Source of the DNA: Natrinema caseinilyticum
Lineage (GTDB): Archaea > Halobacteriota > Halobacteria > Halobacteriales > Natrialbaceae
Assembly (NCBI RefSeq): GCF_024227435.1
Contig: NZ_CP100445.1
Location: 2,849,369 to 2,913,368, forward strand
Direction: 5' to 3'
DNA length: 64,000 nucleotides
Part shown: positions 8,248 through 18,122 of the stretch, piece by piece
Numbering within the stretch: the first letter of the stretch is position 1
How the letters are laid out: each line of letters begins with the position of its first letter
Made by a program: the position numbers and the translations under genes
Notes under the pieces: model-generated
Told to the model about the DNA's origin: nothing
Seen by the model: the letters and a program-made list of their open reading frames with translations, nothing else
Databases searched by the model: none

Positions 8248-9543
8248 ATGGACGTCGACATCGGTAACGCGCTCGCGTCCGTCGCGTCGCCGGGCGTCTC
8301 GAGGGACTCCCTCGAGCGACTGGACGAGCAGGTGGCGGTCGCCCACGAACGCATCGAACGCGGGATGGCGAACGGAGAACACGGGTACGAAGCGCTCAAT
8401 CTGCCGGAACGGACCGACCCGGACGAAATTCGAACGGCGGTCGAGCCGGTCGCTGACGTCGAGACGCTGCTCACCGTCGGCATCGGCGGGAGTTCGCTCG
8501 GCGCGGCGACGATCACGAACGCGCTCGAGTCGGGGACGGAGGCGATCTATCTGGACAACGTCGACCCCGAGTGGGTCTCGCGACAGCTCGAACGCGTCTC
8601 CTTCGAGAACGCGGCGATCAACGTCGTGTCGCGATCGGGGACGACGGCGGAGACGCTAGCGAACTTTCTGGTCGTACGCGAGGCCTTCGAGTCGGCCGGC
8701 GTCGATTGGACCGAGCGGACCATCGTCACGACTGGCGAATCGGGACCGCTCCGCGACCTCGCGGACCGCCACGACTTGCCCTCCCTGACCGTTCCCGACG
8801 GCGTCCCGGGGCGCTTCTCGGCGCTCTCCGCCGTCGGCATGGTCGCCGCGGCGGTCTGCGGCCACGACCTCGAGGCGCTGCTCGCGGGGGCTGCCGCCGA
8901 GGCCGACACGCTGTCCGGGTCGCTGTTCGACTGTCCCGCCTACGCCTACGGCACGACGACCTACGCGCTCGACGGGCGCGGGGCCGGCGTGAACGCCGTG
9001 ATGCCGTACGCGGAGTCGCTCGAGACGTCCGCGGAGTGGTTCGCCCAGCTGTGGGCCGAGAGCCTCGGGAAAGACGATCTCGGCCAGACGCCGGTGCGGG
9101 CGCTGGGGGTGACGGATCAGCACTCGCAGTTGCAGCTGTACCGGGCCGGCCCGCGGGACAAGCTCGTCACCTTCGTCACGCCGCGAGACGGTGGTGACCG
9201 GCCGATCCCCGACACCGGCGTCGAGGAGTTGGCTTATCTCGGCGATTCGACGCTGGGAACGCTCCTCGAGGCGGAGTTCGAAGCGACGGAGGCAAGCCTC
9301 GCGGCCGCCGGCCGGCCGAACGTCCGCGTAGAGATCGAGCAGGTCGACGAGTACGAACTCGGCGGCCTGCTCTACGGCATGGAAGCAGCGTGCGTCCTCG
9401 CGGGCGAACTGTACGGCGTCAATACCTTCGAGCAACCGGCCGTCGAGTGGGCGAAAAAGGCGACTCGCGGGTTACTCGGTGGCGGTGAGTTCGCGGAAGC
9501 GGAGGCCGTCGCCGAGAAGACGGAACTTCGAATCGAACGATAG
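8248..9543 (+). CDS. pgi: Glucose-6-phosphate isomerase
   Basis: Interconverts glucose 6-phosphate and fructose 6-phosphate in the cytoplasm, a step of gluconeogenesis in haloarchaea. The 431-residue product shows the family motifs in order: GIGGSSLGAATI (about 76-87), the sugar-phosphate-binding SRSGTTAETL (about 130-139), LWAESLGKDD (about 270-279), QHSQLQLYRAGPRDK (about 292-306), and the C-terminal NTFEQPAVEWAKK. The ATG at 8248 was chosen because a TATA-like CTTTAATC lies about 26 nt upstream (8219-8226), giving a leaderless message. A start at 8122 would add an unrelated N-terminus. Confidence 0.97.
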   Translation: MDVDIGNALASVASPGVSRDSLERLDEQVAVAHERIERGMANGEHGYEALNLPERTDPDEIRTAVEPVADVETLLTVGIGGSSLGAATITNALESGTEAIYLDNVDPEWVSRQLERVSFENAAINVVSRSGTTAETLANFLVVREAFESAGVDWTERTIVTTGESGPLRDLADRHDLPSLTVPDGVPGRFSALSAVGMVAAAVCGHDLEALLAGAAAEADTLSGSLFDCPAYAYGTTTYALDGRGAGVNAVMPYAESLETSAEWFAQLWAESLGKDDLGQTPVRALGVTDQHSQLQLYRAGPRDKLVTFVTPRDGGDRPIPDTGVEELAYLGDSTLGTLLEAEFEATEASLAAAGRPNVRVEIEQVDEYELGGLLYGMEAACVLAGELYGVNTFEQPAVEWAKKATRGLLGGGEFAEAEAVAEKTELRIER

Positions 9544-9630
9544 TTCGCTCGCACAGCCGTCCCGGTGGCGGCGTCCGGCCGTGGTCAGATCGTCGTGATT
9601 GCGGCAGCCCGTGGACGATTGCCGTCGGCC

Positions 9631-9669
9631 CGCGACCCGATTGTGATGAACCGCGACCCGATTGTGATG
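9631..9669. repeat. Short tandem repeat, 21-bp period
   Basis: An 18-base unit (CGCGACCCGATTGTGATG) at 9631-9648 is repeated exactly at 9652-9669. A third, degraded unit may follow to about 9705. It lies in the gap between pgi and the CPBP protease gene. The period of 21 bp equals two helical turns, but no function is evident. Confidence 0.6.
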
Positions 9670-9769
9670 GACTGCAACTCGAACTCGAGCGTGATGAACC
9701 GCAATCCGCTCGGACGGGACTGCTGTCCGGTTGCGGTGAGCCTATGAGTCCTCGCACGAACACACCCAT

Positions 9770-10903
9770 ATGACCGAGACTGCACAGGCCGACGACACCG
9801 GACCGATCGCCTCCGACGTCGTTCCCGGGATCGGGACCACTCTCGCGGGGATCACGATGATCGCGATGCTCGTTCCTGTCCGCCGCGGCGTCGGCGATCC
9901 CGTCGTCTGGGCGGGGGTCGCCTTCGCCGTCGCCGCCGTCCTCTCTTTTCTGGTTCGCCGTCACAGCGACGTCGAGCGCCGTATCGCCGCACCGATCGCC
10001 GCGGTCTCGAGCGGTGCCGTCGTCTTGCTCGCCGGCTACGCCCTGAACCAGGGCGTCACGGCACCCACCACCGTGCCGGCGATCTCGATATCGATACCGG
10101 TCGTTTTCATCGGCTTCCTCACGGCCGGACTGACCGCCAGCATCAGCGTCGCGGACTACTACGGGATCGGGATCGCCGGTCTCAAACGGCGGAGCCAGCT
10201 GACGCTCACCCTTTCGGTCGTCGGGCTCAGCGGTCTCCTCGTCCCGCAGCTCGTGATGTTCGTCCTCGCGATTCCGGTCTACCCGTTCCTCGAGACGCTT
10301 TCCGAGATCGAACGGCTCGTCGCGACCCAGCTCGTCAGCCAGATCGGCGTGGTCGTCGGAACGGCTCTCGTCGTCGTGGCGTTCCTTCGGACGACGGATC
10401 GCGATCTCTCGTTCATCGACCTTCGACGGCCGACGCTGCGTGAGGTCGCCTGGACCGTCGCCGGGCTGCTCGTCCTCTTCGGGACGCTCCAGGCCATTAG
10501 TATCCTCATGCAATCGACCGGCGTCGAGAGCGCGGAGCACGCGACGGCCCAGCGGGCCCAGGAGAGTCCCGAACTGCTGTTGATCCTGGTCCCGATCGCG
10601 ATTCTCGTCATCGGCCCGTTCGAGGAACTGCTCTACCGAAACGTGATCCAGAAATCGCTGTACGGAACGTTTTCGCGGTTCGGCTCCGTGGCCGTTGCCA
10701 GCGTCATCTTCGCGGGTGTTCACGTGCTCGCGTACGCCACGGCCGGCCTGGGCGCGGTGATCGCCAGTCTCGGCACCGTCTTCGGGCTCTCGGTCGTTCT
10801 GGGGGGGATCTACGAACGCACCGATAACCTGCTCGTCCCGGCGCTGATCCACGGCCTGTACAACGCGGCCGTCTTCGCGAACCTCTATCTCATCTACCGG
10901 TGA
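9770..10903 (+). CDS. CPBP family intramembrane metalloprotease
   Basis: This 377-residue protein has about nine to ten membrane segments. The C-terminal third carries the CPBP/Abi (type II CAAX protease) motifs: EELLYRNVIQ near residue 285, a His in FAGVHVLAYA near 312, and HGLYNAAVF near 362. These residues form the intramembrane active site, so it probably cleaves membrane-associated peptides or prenylated proteins. The N-terminal half is an extra membrane region common in haloarchaeal members. It stands as a single gene, convergent with nob1. Confidence 0.9.
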   Translation: MTETAQADDTGPIASDVVPGIGTTLAGITMIAMLVPVRRGVGDPVVWAGVAFAVAAVLSFLVRRHSDVERRIAAPIAAVSSGAVVLLAGYALNQGVTAPTTVPAISISIPVVFIGFLTAGLTASISVADYYGIGIAGLKRRSQLTLTLSVVGLSGLLVPQLVMFVLAIPVYPFLETLSEIERLVATQLVSQIGVVVGTALVVVAFLRTTDRDLSFIDLRRPTLREVAWTVAGLLVLFGTLQAISILMQSTGVESAEHATAQRAQESPELLLILVPIAILVIGPFEELLYRNVIQKSLYGTFSRFGSVAVASVIFAGVHVLAYATAGLGAVIASLGTVFGLSVVLGGIYERTDNLLVPALIHGLYNAAVFANLYLIYR

Positions 10904-10924
10904 GAACGACCCTGCGACGCCCCG

Positions 10925-11383
10925 TTACGACGGGTTCTTGCGCGCCAGTTCCGACCCACAGATCGGACAGCGGTCTTTCTGCTCGTCGAACTCGCGGCCA
11001 CAGCCCTGACACTGGAACGACCAGTGACGCTGTTCGTCGATCCCCTCCCGCGCGATCACTTCGACGGCGACGTTCAACTTCTCCGCGACGTTTTGCATCG
11101 CGTAATCGTCCGTGACGAGGACGCCGTCGAGTTCGAAACTCGCCGCGATGAGGCGAACGTCGGTGTCGGAGAGGACCTCGAGGTCACCCGATTCGCGGGC
11201 CGCGCGCTGGACCTTTTCCGTCGTGTCCTCGTTCGGAATGTGAATGTGCATCCCGGAGCCCTCCATCGCGTCGTAGCGATAGGCGCTTTCGTCCTCGAGT
11301 TCGTCGCGAACGAGCGGAATGGTCGCGGTCTGTTCTGTCGTATGAAAGTCGTGGATAAAAGCCGAGGAGTCGAGAACGTACAT
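10925..11383 (-). CDS. nob1: NOB1 family endoribonuclease
   Basis: NOB1 cleaves the 3' end of precursor 16S rRNA during small-subunit maturation. The 152-residue protein has a PIN domain with acidic residues in VLDSSAF (residue 5), SDTDVR (about 72-77) and VTDDYA (about 89-94). It ends with a C-terminal zinc ribbon, CQGC (about 125-128) and CPIC (about 139-142). This PIN plus zinc ribbon layout and length are diagnostic of archaeal Nob1. It lies 4 bp downstream of the PRC-barrel gene and is almost certainly cotranscribed with it. Confidence 0.95.
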   Translation of the reverse strand: MYVLDSSAFIHDFHTTEQTATIPLVRDELEDESAYRYDAMEGSGMHIHIPNEDTTEKVQRAARESGDLEVLSDTDVRLIAASFELDGVLVTDDYAMQNVAEKLNVAVEVIAREGIDEQRHWSFQCQGCGREFDEQKDRCPICGSELARKNPS

Positions 11384-11387
11384 ACCG

Positions 11388-11633
11388 TTAGCGCTGGACG
11401 ACGATGTAATCTTTCACCGCTTGGACGCGGTTGACGGGAACGAGAAAGCGGCCGGCGTCGTTGAGTTCGAAGTCGACGGCGCGACGCGAAATCGCTTCGT
11501 CGGGTTCGATGACGAGGTCGTGGAGCGCGCCCGATTTGAGGTCCATCGTGATGTTGTAGAGCAATCCGAGCTCGGTTCCGTCCGACCCCATGACGGACTT
11601 CCCCGAGAGGTTTTCAGCGAGTATATCGCTCAT
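11388..11633 (-). CDS. PRC-barrel domain protein
   Basis: This 81-residue protein consists of a single PRC-barrel (LSGKSVMGSDGTELGLLYNI at about 9-28 is the signature strand pair). PRC-barrels bind other proteins or RNA, for example RimM and photosynthetic reaction centre H subunits; archaeal stand-alone versions have been linked to RNA processing and cell division. The tight pairing with nob1 favours a role near ribosome maturation, by inference. A TATA-like TTTTTAATACC on the minus strand at 11652-11662 gives a leaderless start. Confidence 0.9.
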   Translation of the reverse strand: MSDILAENLSGKSVMGSDGTELGLLYNITMDLKSGALHDLVIEPDEAISRRAVDFELNDAGRFLVPVNRVQAVKDYIVVQR

Positions 11634-11903
11634 GCTACCCCGTACTTACTAATCGGTATTAAAAACCATGGAGTGCGTGCGAAACGGTGCCGAAATCCCG
11701 CTCTCATCGGTTCGAGAGGCCTCGTACCTCCCGAATGGGTGTCGAACCGAAGCGAATGCCGTTCGGGTCACGTTCCCCTCGTGGCCGTTTCGAGTCGGAG
11801 CGTTCGTCCCCGGCGGCGACTCCTGCGTCCGGAACGGGGATGACGATGGGTTTAACTACGGCGCTACGGACGATTTAGGTAAGACCTTCTCGGGTGGTTC
11901 ATC

Positions 11904-13703
11904 ATGTCGGACACGAACACGCGCGACCCTACATCCCTCAGAACGCCGATCGTCGCCGTCCTCGGACACGTCGATCACGGCAAGACAAGTCTCCTCGACA
12001 AAATCCGCGGGTCCGCGGTTATCGAGGGCGAAGCAGGCGCGATCACCCAGCATATCGGTGCGACTGCCGTCCCGCTGGACATCATCTCCTCGATCGCGGG
12101 CGACCTCGTCGATCCCGACGATTTCGACCTTCCCGGCCTCCTCTTCATCGACACGCCCGGTCACCACTCCTTTACCACGCTTCGGTCCCGCGGGGGTGCG
12201 TTAGCCGACATCGCGATCCTCGTGGTCGACGTCAACGACGGCTTCCAACCCCAGACGCTCGAGGCCCTCGACATCCTTCGGCGCTCGCAGACGCCGTTTA
12301 TCGTCGCAGCCAACAAAATCGACACCGTTCCCGGCTGGAACGCGACGGAGGACGCCCCGATAACCGCCACCTACGAATCGCAGTCGGATCGCGTGCGCCA
12401 GCGCCTGGACGAGAGCCTCTACGAGATCATCGGCAACCTTTCGGACGAAGGCTTCTCCGCGGATCTGTACTGGCGGGTACAGAACTTCCAGCGCAACGTC
12501 GGCGTCGTCCCCGTGTCGGCGATGACCGGCGAGGGGGTCCCCGACCTCCTGACGGTCATGATGGGCCTCTCCCAGCGCTACATGAAAGAGGAGATGGAGA
12601 TCGACGTCACCGGTCCCGGCGTGGGGACCGTCCTCGAGGTCAAAGAGGAGAAAGGCTTCGGGACGACGATCGATACGGTGCTGTACGACGGAACGATCAA
12701 GGCGGACGACACGATCGTCGTCGGGGGGATGAACGAGCCGATCGTGACCGACGTCCGTGCGTTGCTCCAGCCGCGTCCGCTCGCCGAAATTCGCACCGAA
12801 AGCCGCTTCGAGAAAGTCGACGAGGTTTCGGCCGCGGCCGGGATCAAGGTTGCCGCTCCCGAACTCGCAAATGCGATGGCCGGCGCACCGGTCCGAGTCG
12901 TCCGCGACCGCGACGTCGACGACGTCATCGACGAGGTCCAGGCCGAACTCGCGGATATCGCCGTCGATACCGCCGAGGAAGGCGTCGTCGTCAAAGCCGA
13001 CACGCTGGGTAGTCTCGAGGCGATGGCCGACGCGCTCGGCGACGCGGAGGTCCCGATCGTCCGCGCCGAAGTCGGCGACGTCGCACCCCGGGACGTCTCG
13101 GTCGCCTCGACGGCCGACGATTCGAAACAGAAGGTCATTCTCGGATTCAACGTCGACGTCCTCGACGATGCGGACGACCGCGCGGACATCGAGGACGTGA
13201 CGATATTCACCGACGAGGTGATCTACCAGTTGATCGACGAGTACGAGGACTACATCGAGGGGATCGAACAGGCCCAACAGGATACGATCCTCGAGAACAT
13301 CACCCGGCCCGCTCGATTCCGCATCCTGCCGGACCACACCTTCCGCCAGAACGATCCCGCGGTCGTCGGGGTCGAGGTGAATTCGGGGACGATCAAGAAC
13401 AACACGCCCGTCGTCAAATTCGAGGGGAACGAACCCGACCGAGTCGGCCAGATCAAGGGGATTCAAGAGCAGGGCGAAGACGTCGACGAGGCCCGCGCGG
13501 GCAACCGCGTGTCCGTCGCCATCGACGGCCCGACCGTCGGCCGCCAGATCGAGGAAGACGACGAACTCTGGGCCGAAATTCCCGAGAAACACGCGAAGAT
13601 TCTCGAACAGGAACTCGCGAGCGAAATTCCGGGCGACGAACTCGAGGCGCTGAACATGTATCTCGACAACCAGCGCAGCCGTGATCCGTTCTGGGGGAAG
13701 TGA
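11904..13703 (+). CDS. infB: Translation initiation factor IF-2 (aIF5B)
   Basis: A GTPase that promotes ribosomal subunit joining and initiator tRNA positioning. The 599-residue product has all GTPase motifs: GHVDHGKTS (G1, about residues 19-27), DTPGHHSF (G3, about 75-82) and NKID (G4, about 136-139). The domain II barrel follows (GTVLEVKEEKGFGTT near 240), then the alpha/beta domain III and the C-terminal C1/C2 domains. The length is that of archaeal aIF5B without the long bacterial N-terminus. A TATA-like TTTAACTA near 11850 would place the transcript start about 25 nt before the ATG. Confidence 0.97.
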   Translation: MSDTNTRDPTSLRTPIVAVLGHVDHGKTSLLDKIRGSAVIEGEAGAITQHIGATAVPLDIISSIAGDLVDPDDFDLPGLLFIDTPGHHSFTTLRSRGGALADIAILVVDVNDGFQPQTLEALDILRRSQTPFIVAANKIDTVPGWNATEDAPITATYESQSDRVRQRLDESLYEIIGNLSDEGFSADLYWRVQNFQRNVGVVPVSAMTGEGVPDLLTVMMGLSQRYMKEEMEIDVTGPGVGTVLEVKEEKGFGTTIDTVLYDGTIKADDTIVVGGMNEPIVTDVRALLQPRPLAEIRTESRFEKVDEVSAAAGIKVAAPELANAMAGAPVRVVRDRDVDDVIDEVQAELADIAVDTAEEGVVVKADTLGSLEAMADALGDAEVPIVRAEVGDVAPRDVSVASTADDSKQKVILGFNVDVLDDADDRADIEDVTIFTDEVIYQLIDEYEDYIEGIEQAQQDTILENITRPARFRILPDHTFRQNDPAVVGVEVNSGTIKNNTPVVKFEGNEPDRVGQIKGIQEQGEDVDEARAGNRVSVAIDGPTVGRQIEEDDELWAEIPEKHAKILEQELASEIPGDELEALNMYLDNQRSRDPFWGK

Positions 13704-14099
13704 CGGTCCGCTTGCGGTGTCCGCTGCGGACGAACCAACACGAACGAACACGGTGCGTCGTCGACTCGCGTCCACTGAGGCCGCGCACTCTTCTCGCTGA
13801 GCGGGGTTGCGCCTGACCCCGGGGACACACGCGAGTTCGTTCGAGTCCGCTTTATTCCGCGTCTACGTGGAGGTGGGCGTCCGTCGTAACCCACAACCCA
13901 CGATCGACGACGCGTCCGTTCAGCCCATACTTACTCGTTGCTAGAAACGAAATGACGTCTATCGAGCGAGGTACTATGTCGATCTATCTTTCCGTCTACC
14001 CCCCCTCTCGTCGCACTTTCCGCTGTCGTATCGTGCGGAATCACGGTCACCGCCTGGCGAAACCGGGACATCCCGGGCGCTCGCTGGATCGCCGTCCTC

Positions 14100-15719
14100 A
14101 TGGCCGGGGTGACGGTCTGGGGACTCACGAAATTACTCGAGATATACAGCGCCGATCTCTCGGTGATGCTCTTCTGGTCGAAGGTTCAGTACGTCGGAAT
14201 CGTCGTGGTTCCCGTCGCCTGGGTGGTGTTCGCGTTCCAGTATACGGGGCGAGACGGGTGGATAACTCGTCGGACCCTGGCGGCGTTGCTGATCGTGCCC
14301 GCGCTCGTCTTCATTTTGATCTGGACGAACGACGTCCACGGCCTGTTCAGGACGGTAACCGGCGTCGAGCGGTACGGGTCACTGTCCGTTCCCGCTGCTT
14401 CGTTCGGACCGGTGTTCTGGTTCCATACCCTGTACTCCTATCTGTTACTGATCGCCGGAACGTGGCTGATCCTGCAACTGGTATTCCTCTCGAACCAACG
14501 ATTCGACGGCCAGGCGATCGGCTTACTGGTCGCCGTCCTCGTCCCGTGGGTTGGAAACGGGATCTACATCACGAACGTCGTCCCGTTCGGCTTCGACCCG
14601 ACGATCATGATGTTGGCGAACAGCGGGTTGATTCTGCTGGGACTCGTCGCTCGTCATCGGCTCTTCGAACTCGTCCCCGCCGCGAAAGAGGTCGCGCGCG
14701 ACGAACTCATCGACACCATGAGCGACGCGGTCCTCGTCGTCGACGCTCGAGGGATCGTCGTCGACGCGAATCCGGCCGCACAGGCGATCGTCGGGTCCGA
14801 GGGTTCGGCCGTGACTGGCCGCGAACTGGAGGTCGTCTGTCCGCCGCTGGCTGACGTCGTCGAGACGCCGATCCCCGACGACGGTGAGACGCTTCAGACC
14901 GAACTGTCGCTCGTGGACGACGACAAACGCCGCTATTACGACGTTCGCGTGTCGGTGATGACGCGGGGGTACGGACTCGTCACGGGAAAGCTGATTAGCC
15001 TTCGAGATATCTCCGAGCAGCGCCAGCACGAACAGCGGCTGAACGTCCTCAACCGGCTCCTTCGTCACGACCTTCGAACCGAGTTGAACGTCGTCAAGGG
15101 CCACACGTCGTTACTCGCCGACGAACTCGAGAACTCGACGCTGCAAGAACACACCGACCGTGTCGATACCGCCGTGACGACCATCATCGACCGAAGCGAA
15201 AAATTCGCGCGCGTCGTCAAGCGGTTGGATGCCGACGAGTCGGGCCCGGTCGATCTCGCGGCCGAAATCGCGACGCTCGTCGAAACCACGCGCCAGGCCC
15301 ACCCCGACGTCAGGATCACGATGACGAGTTCGGACGCGGCCTGGACCACCGCCGGTCCGTTCGTCACGACCGCCCTCGAGGAACTCGTCACGAACGCGAT
15401 CGAACACGCCGACCGTCCCGACCTCGAGATTTCGATCACCGTGGCGGTCGATCGGGAGGACGATCGCGACGTCGTCCGCGTGCAGGTGGCCGACAACGGA
15501 CCCGGCATCCCCGAGGACGAACTCGAGCCGATCATGCAGGGCGTGGAAACGCAACTGGCACACAGTACGGGCGTCGGACTCTGGCTGGTGACGTGGATCG
15601 TCCAGGAAACCGGCGGATCGATCGATATCGAGAGCGGTGACGACGGATCGGTGGTGACGATCACGCTCCCCGGCGCACCCGCCCGTGATCGCGAGCGCGA
15701 AACGGAGACGGTCGTCTGA
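14100..15719 (+). CDS. Seven-TM/PAS histidine kinase, 5' end frameshifted at a poly-C tract
   Basis: Sensor kinase with a truncated membrane N-terminus (haloarchaeal 7TM histidine-kinase input domain) and a PAS domain (about residues 205-305, DTMSDAVLVVDARGIVVDANP). The phosphoacceptor His is near residue 322 in LLRHDLRTELNVV. The ATPase N-box is ALEELVTNAIEHA and the G-boxes are ADNGPGIPED and GVGLWLVTWIV. The only in-frame start, 14100, lies inside the first membrane helix. Upstream in the same frame the helix continues (PLVALSAVVSCGITV, then an AWRNRDIPGARW block) back to a run of seven C at 13999-14005, whereas the natural ATG at 13976 is in another frame. One extra C, or two fewer, would join them into MSIYLSVYP plus the kinase. 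It is a sequencing error, a null allele or a phase-variable tract. Confidence 0.88.
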   Translation: MAGVTVWGLTKLLEIYSADLSVMLFWSKVQYVGIVVVPVAWVVFAFQYTGRDGWITRRTLAALLIVPALVFILIWTNDVHGLFRTVTGVERYGSLSVPAASFGPVFWFHTLYSYLLLIAGTWLILQLVFLSNQRFDGQAIGLLVAVLVPWVGNGIYITNVVPFGFDPTIMMLANSGLILLGLVARHRLFELVPAAKEVARDELIDTMSDAVLVVDARGIVVDANPAAQAIVGSEGSAVTGRELEVVCPPLADVVETPIPDDGETLQTELSLVDDDKRRYYDVRVSVMTRGYGLVTGKLISLRDISEQRQHEQRLNVLNRLLRHDLRTELNVVKGHTSLLADELENSTLQEHTDRVDTAVTTIIDRSEKFARVVKRLDADESGPVDLAAEIATLVETTRQAHPDVRITMTSSDAAWTTAGPFVTTALEELVTNAIEHADRPDLEISITVAVDREDDRDVVRVQVADNGPGIPEDELEPIMQGVETQLAHSTGVGLWLVTWIVQETGGSIDIESGDDGSVVTITLPGAPARDRERETETVV

Positions 15720-15909
15720 TGGTGTCCGTCGGTTCGGCGTCGAGCCGGTCGGTGGCCGACGATCGACGGCGGGCGCCGTTTACCCGTCACAACCGCTCCC
15801 GCTTCGGTGATGCGGACAGCGTCTCGTCGCCGGCTTCGTCCGCGGTGAGCCACCGGTCCACGCGACTGCGCGTGTAAGCATTACCGTGCGGTTCGTCGTG
15901 GATCGGCAC

Positions 15910-16263
15910 ATGCTCGTAACGTTCAGTCAGTACAAACACGAGGAGGTCCAGTTCGACGATAATCGGACGACCGGCGAGTCCCAGACTGAAGACACCGTGA
16001 ACCCGGATTCGGAGGACTATTTCGGTGCGGACATGGACGACATGGACGTGGAAACGTGGGAGACGATCGAGTACGAAGGTGATCCGATCCAGCGCCGCGT
16101 CGTCACGCTCGACGGCGTCACGGCTGTTTCCGTCCCGTCGGACGCGAGCGGCGGGGACGATTCTGCCCTCCCAGGACGGACGCTCCAGTTCCGTCTGGGC
16201 GGCGACACGCAGCGCGTCGACCAGGCCGAAATCGTCGAAATACAGGACGACGGCCCTCAGTAG
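15910..16263 (+). CDS. Acidic hypothetical protein
   Basis: This 117-residue strongly acidic protein has no membrane segment. A disordered first half contains a run of Asp and Met (GADMDDMDVETWETIEYEGD, about 48-67), followed by a likely small beta domain (VVTLDGVTAVSVPSD). The family is not recognised. The ATG at 15910 is preferred because the TATA-like GCATTACC at about 15875-15882 sits close to leaderless distance; an alternative GTG at 15886 adds eight residues. It lies between a histidine kinase and pyrG, with its own promoter. Confidence 0.6.
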   Translation: MLVTFSQYKHEEVQFDDNRTTGESQTEDTVNPDSEDYFGADMDDMDVETWETIEYEGDPIQRRVVTLDGVTAVSVPSDASGGDDSALPGRTLQFRLGGDTQRVDQAEIVEIQDDGPQ

Positions 16264-16421
16264 ACGGGGTCCATCCGACGGAATCGGACGAATTTCCCGA
16301 CTGCCGCCGCGGCGAAGCGCCGTCCCGCCTGGATGGCGATGCCAACCGAAGAGAGTGACAACCTGTCTCGGGGACAGTGCGTTCCCGAAATCGTTTTCAA
16401 TCGGTCGCGCGCACACTCGGT

Positions 16422-18122
16422 ATGCCGACGGAATCGGACACTCATTATGACCCCTCGCTGGGGAACAAATTCATCTTCGTCACCGGCGGCGTCATGTCGG
16501 GACTCGGCAAAGGGATCACAGCCGCGAGCACCGGCCGACTCCTCAAAAACGCCGGGTTCGACGTCACCGCGGTGAAGATCGACCCGTACCTGAACGTCGA
16601 CGCCGGAACGATGAATCCCTACCAGCACGGGGAAGTCTACGTCCTCGAGGACGGCGGCGAGGTCGACCTCGACCTGGGGAACTACGAGCGGTTCCTCGAC
16701 ATCGACATGACCTCGGACCACAACATCACGACCGGCAAAACCTACCAGCACGTCATCGAGAAGGAGCGGGCCGGCGACTACCTCGGGAAGACGGTCCAGA
16801 TCATCCCCCACATCACCGACGACATCAAGCGCCGGATCCGCGAAGCCGCCGAAGGCACCGACGTCTGTATCATCGAAGTCGGCGGCACCGTCGGCGACAT
16901 CGAGGGGATGCCCTACCTCGAGGCGCTGCGCCAGTTTGCCCACGAGGAACCCGAGGAGAACGTCCTCTTTACGCACGTCACGCTGGTTCCGTACTCGAAA
17001 AACGGCGAGCAGAAGACGAAGCCGACCCAGCACTCGGTCAAGGAAGTCCGCTCGATCGGCCTCCAGCCGGACGTCATCGTGGGCCGGTGTGACGACCGCC
17101 TCGACCGACAGACCAAAGAGAAGATCGCGCTGTTCTGTGACATTCCTACCGAGGCGGTGTTCTCGAACCCCGACGTCGACGACGTCTATCACGTGCCGTT
17201 GATGGTCGAAGAGGAGGGACTCGACCAGTACGTCCTGGAACACTTCGGCCTCGCGGACGAGGCGCTGCCCGAGGGCGAACGGACGAACGACTGGCGCGAA
17301 ATCGTCACGACCGACAAGACCGGCACGGTCGACGTCGCGCTGGTCGGCAAATACGATCTCGAGGACGCGTACATGTCGATCCACGAGTCGCTGAAACACG
17401 CCGGCTTCGAGGTCGGTATCGACGTCGACGTCCACTGGGTGGCGGCCGACGACCTGAGCGACGGTCACGACGGCCAACTCGAGGGTGTCGACGGGATCAT
17501 CGTCCCTGGCGGGTTCGGCATGCGGGGCTCCGAGGGCAAGATCGAAGCGGTCCGGTACGCCCGCGAGAACGACATCCCCTTCCTCGGGCTGTGTCTGGGA
17601 TTCCAGATGGCCGTCGTCGAGTACGCCCGGAACGTACTCGGCCTCGACGGCGCTCACTCGGCCGAAATGGACGAGGACACGCCCCACCCCGTCATCGACA
17701 TCCTGCCCGAACAGTACGAGGTCGACGACATGGGCGGGACGATGCGACTCGGCGAACACACGACGGTCATCGAACCCCGGACGCTGGCCTACGACCTCTA
17801 CGGCGATACGTCCTGCTCCGAGCGACACCGCCACCGATTCGAGGTCAACCCCGAGTACTTCGACCGGTTCGAAGACGAGCCGCTGGTATTCTCGGGTACC
17901 GCCGGCAACCGGATGGAGATTCTCGAACTCGAGACGCATCCGTTCTTCCTCGGGACGCAGTTCCATCCCGAGTACACGTCCCGACCCGGCCAGCCGAGCC
18001 CGCCGTTCCTCGGGCTCGTCGAAGCCGTTCTCGAGCGATCCGGCGCTGACGGCGCCACCGACGAAACCGCTGCAGACACAGACGATACCGACGCGGACAC
18101 CGAAACGGAGGTAACTCACTGA
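16422..18122 (+). CDS. pyrG: CTP synthase (glutamine hydrolysing)
   Basis: Makes CTP from UTP, ATP and glutamine. The 566-residue enzyme has an N-terminal amidoligase domain beginning [16 protein letters not shown] (P-loop, about residues 16-31) and the UTP/Mg site [16 protein letters not shown]. The C-terminal class I glutamine amidotransferase domain has its nucleophile Cys in [14 protein letters not shown] (near 390) and the His-Glu pair in FHPEYTSRP (near 515). The C-terminal tail of about 30 residues is acidic and Thr/Asp-rich, a halophilic extension. The ATG at 16422 lies about 26 nt after GTTTTCAAT (16393-16401), giving a leaderless message. Its TGA overlaps the guaAb ATG (TGATG). Confidence 0.98.
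   Translation: MPTESDTHYDPSLGNKFIFVTGGVMSGLGKGITAASTGRLLKNAGFDVTAVKIDPYLNVDAGTMNPYQHGEVYVLEDGGEVDLDLGNYERFLDIDMTSDHNITTGKTYQHVIEKERAGDYLGKTVQIIPHITDDIKRRIREAAEGTDVCIIEVGGTVGDIEGMPYLEALRQFAHEEPEENVLFTHVTLVPYSKNGEQKTKPTQHSVKEVRSIGLQPDVIVGRCDDRLDRQTKEKIALFCDIPTEAVFSNPDVDDVYHVPLMVEEEGLDQYVLEHFGLADEALPEGERTNDWREIVTTDKTGTVDVALVGKYDLEDAYMSIHESLKHAGFEVGIDVDVHWVAADDLSDGHDGQLEGVDGIIVPGGFGMRGSEGKIEAVRYARENDIPFLGLCLGFQMAVVEYARNVLGLDGAHSAEMDEDTPHPVIDILPEQYEVDDMGGTMRLGEHTTVIEPRTLAYDLYGDTSCSERHRHRFEVNPEYFDRFEDEPLVFSGTAGNRMEILELETHPFFLGTQFHPEYTSRPGQPSPPFLGLVEAVLERSGADGATDETAADTDDTDADTETEVTH

Noticed and set aside
9419-10852. Long minus-strand open frame opposite the CPBP gene
   Set aside because: Charged low-complexity sequence; the plus-strand gene has clear membrane helices and motifs.
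12201-13775. Long minus-strand open frame opposite infB
   Set aside because: Antisense shadow of infB with repetitive Asp/Val/Arg composition.
16257-18119. Long minus-strand open frame opposite pyrG
   Set aside because: Shadow of pyrG; no start signal and no domain.
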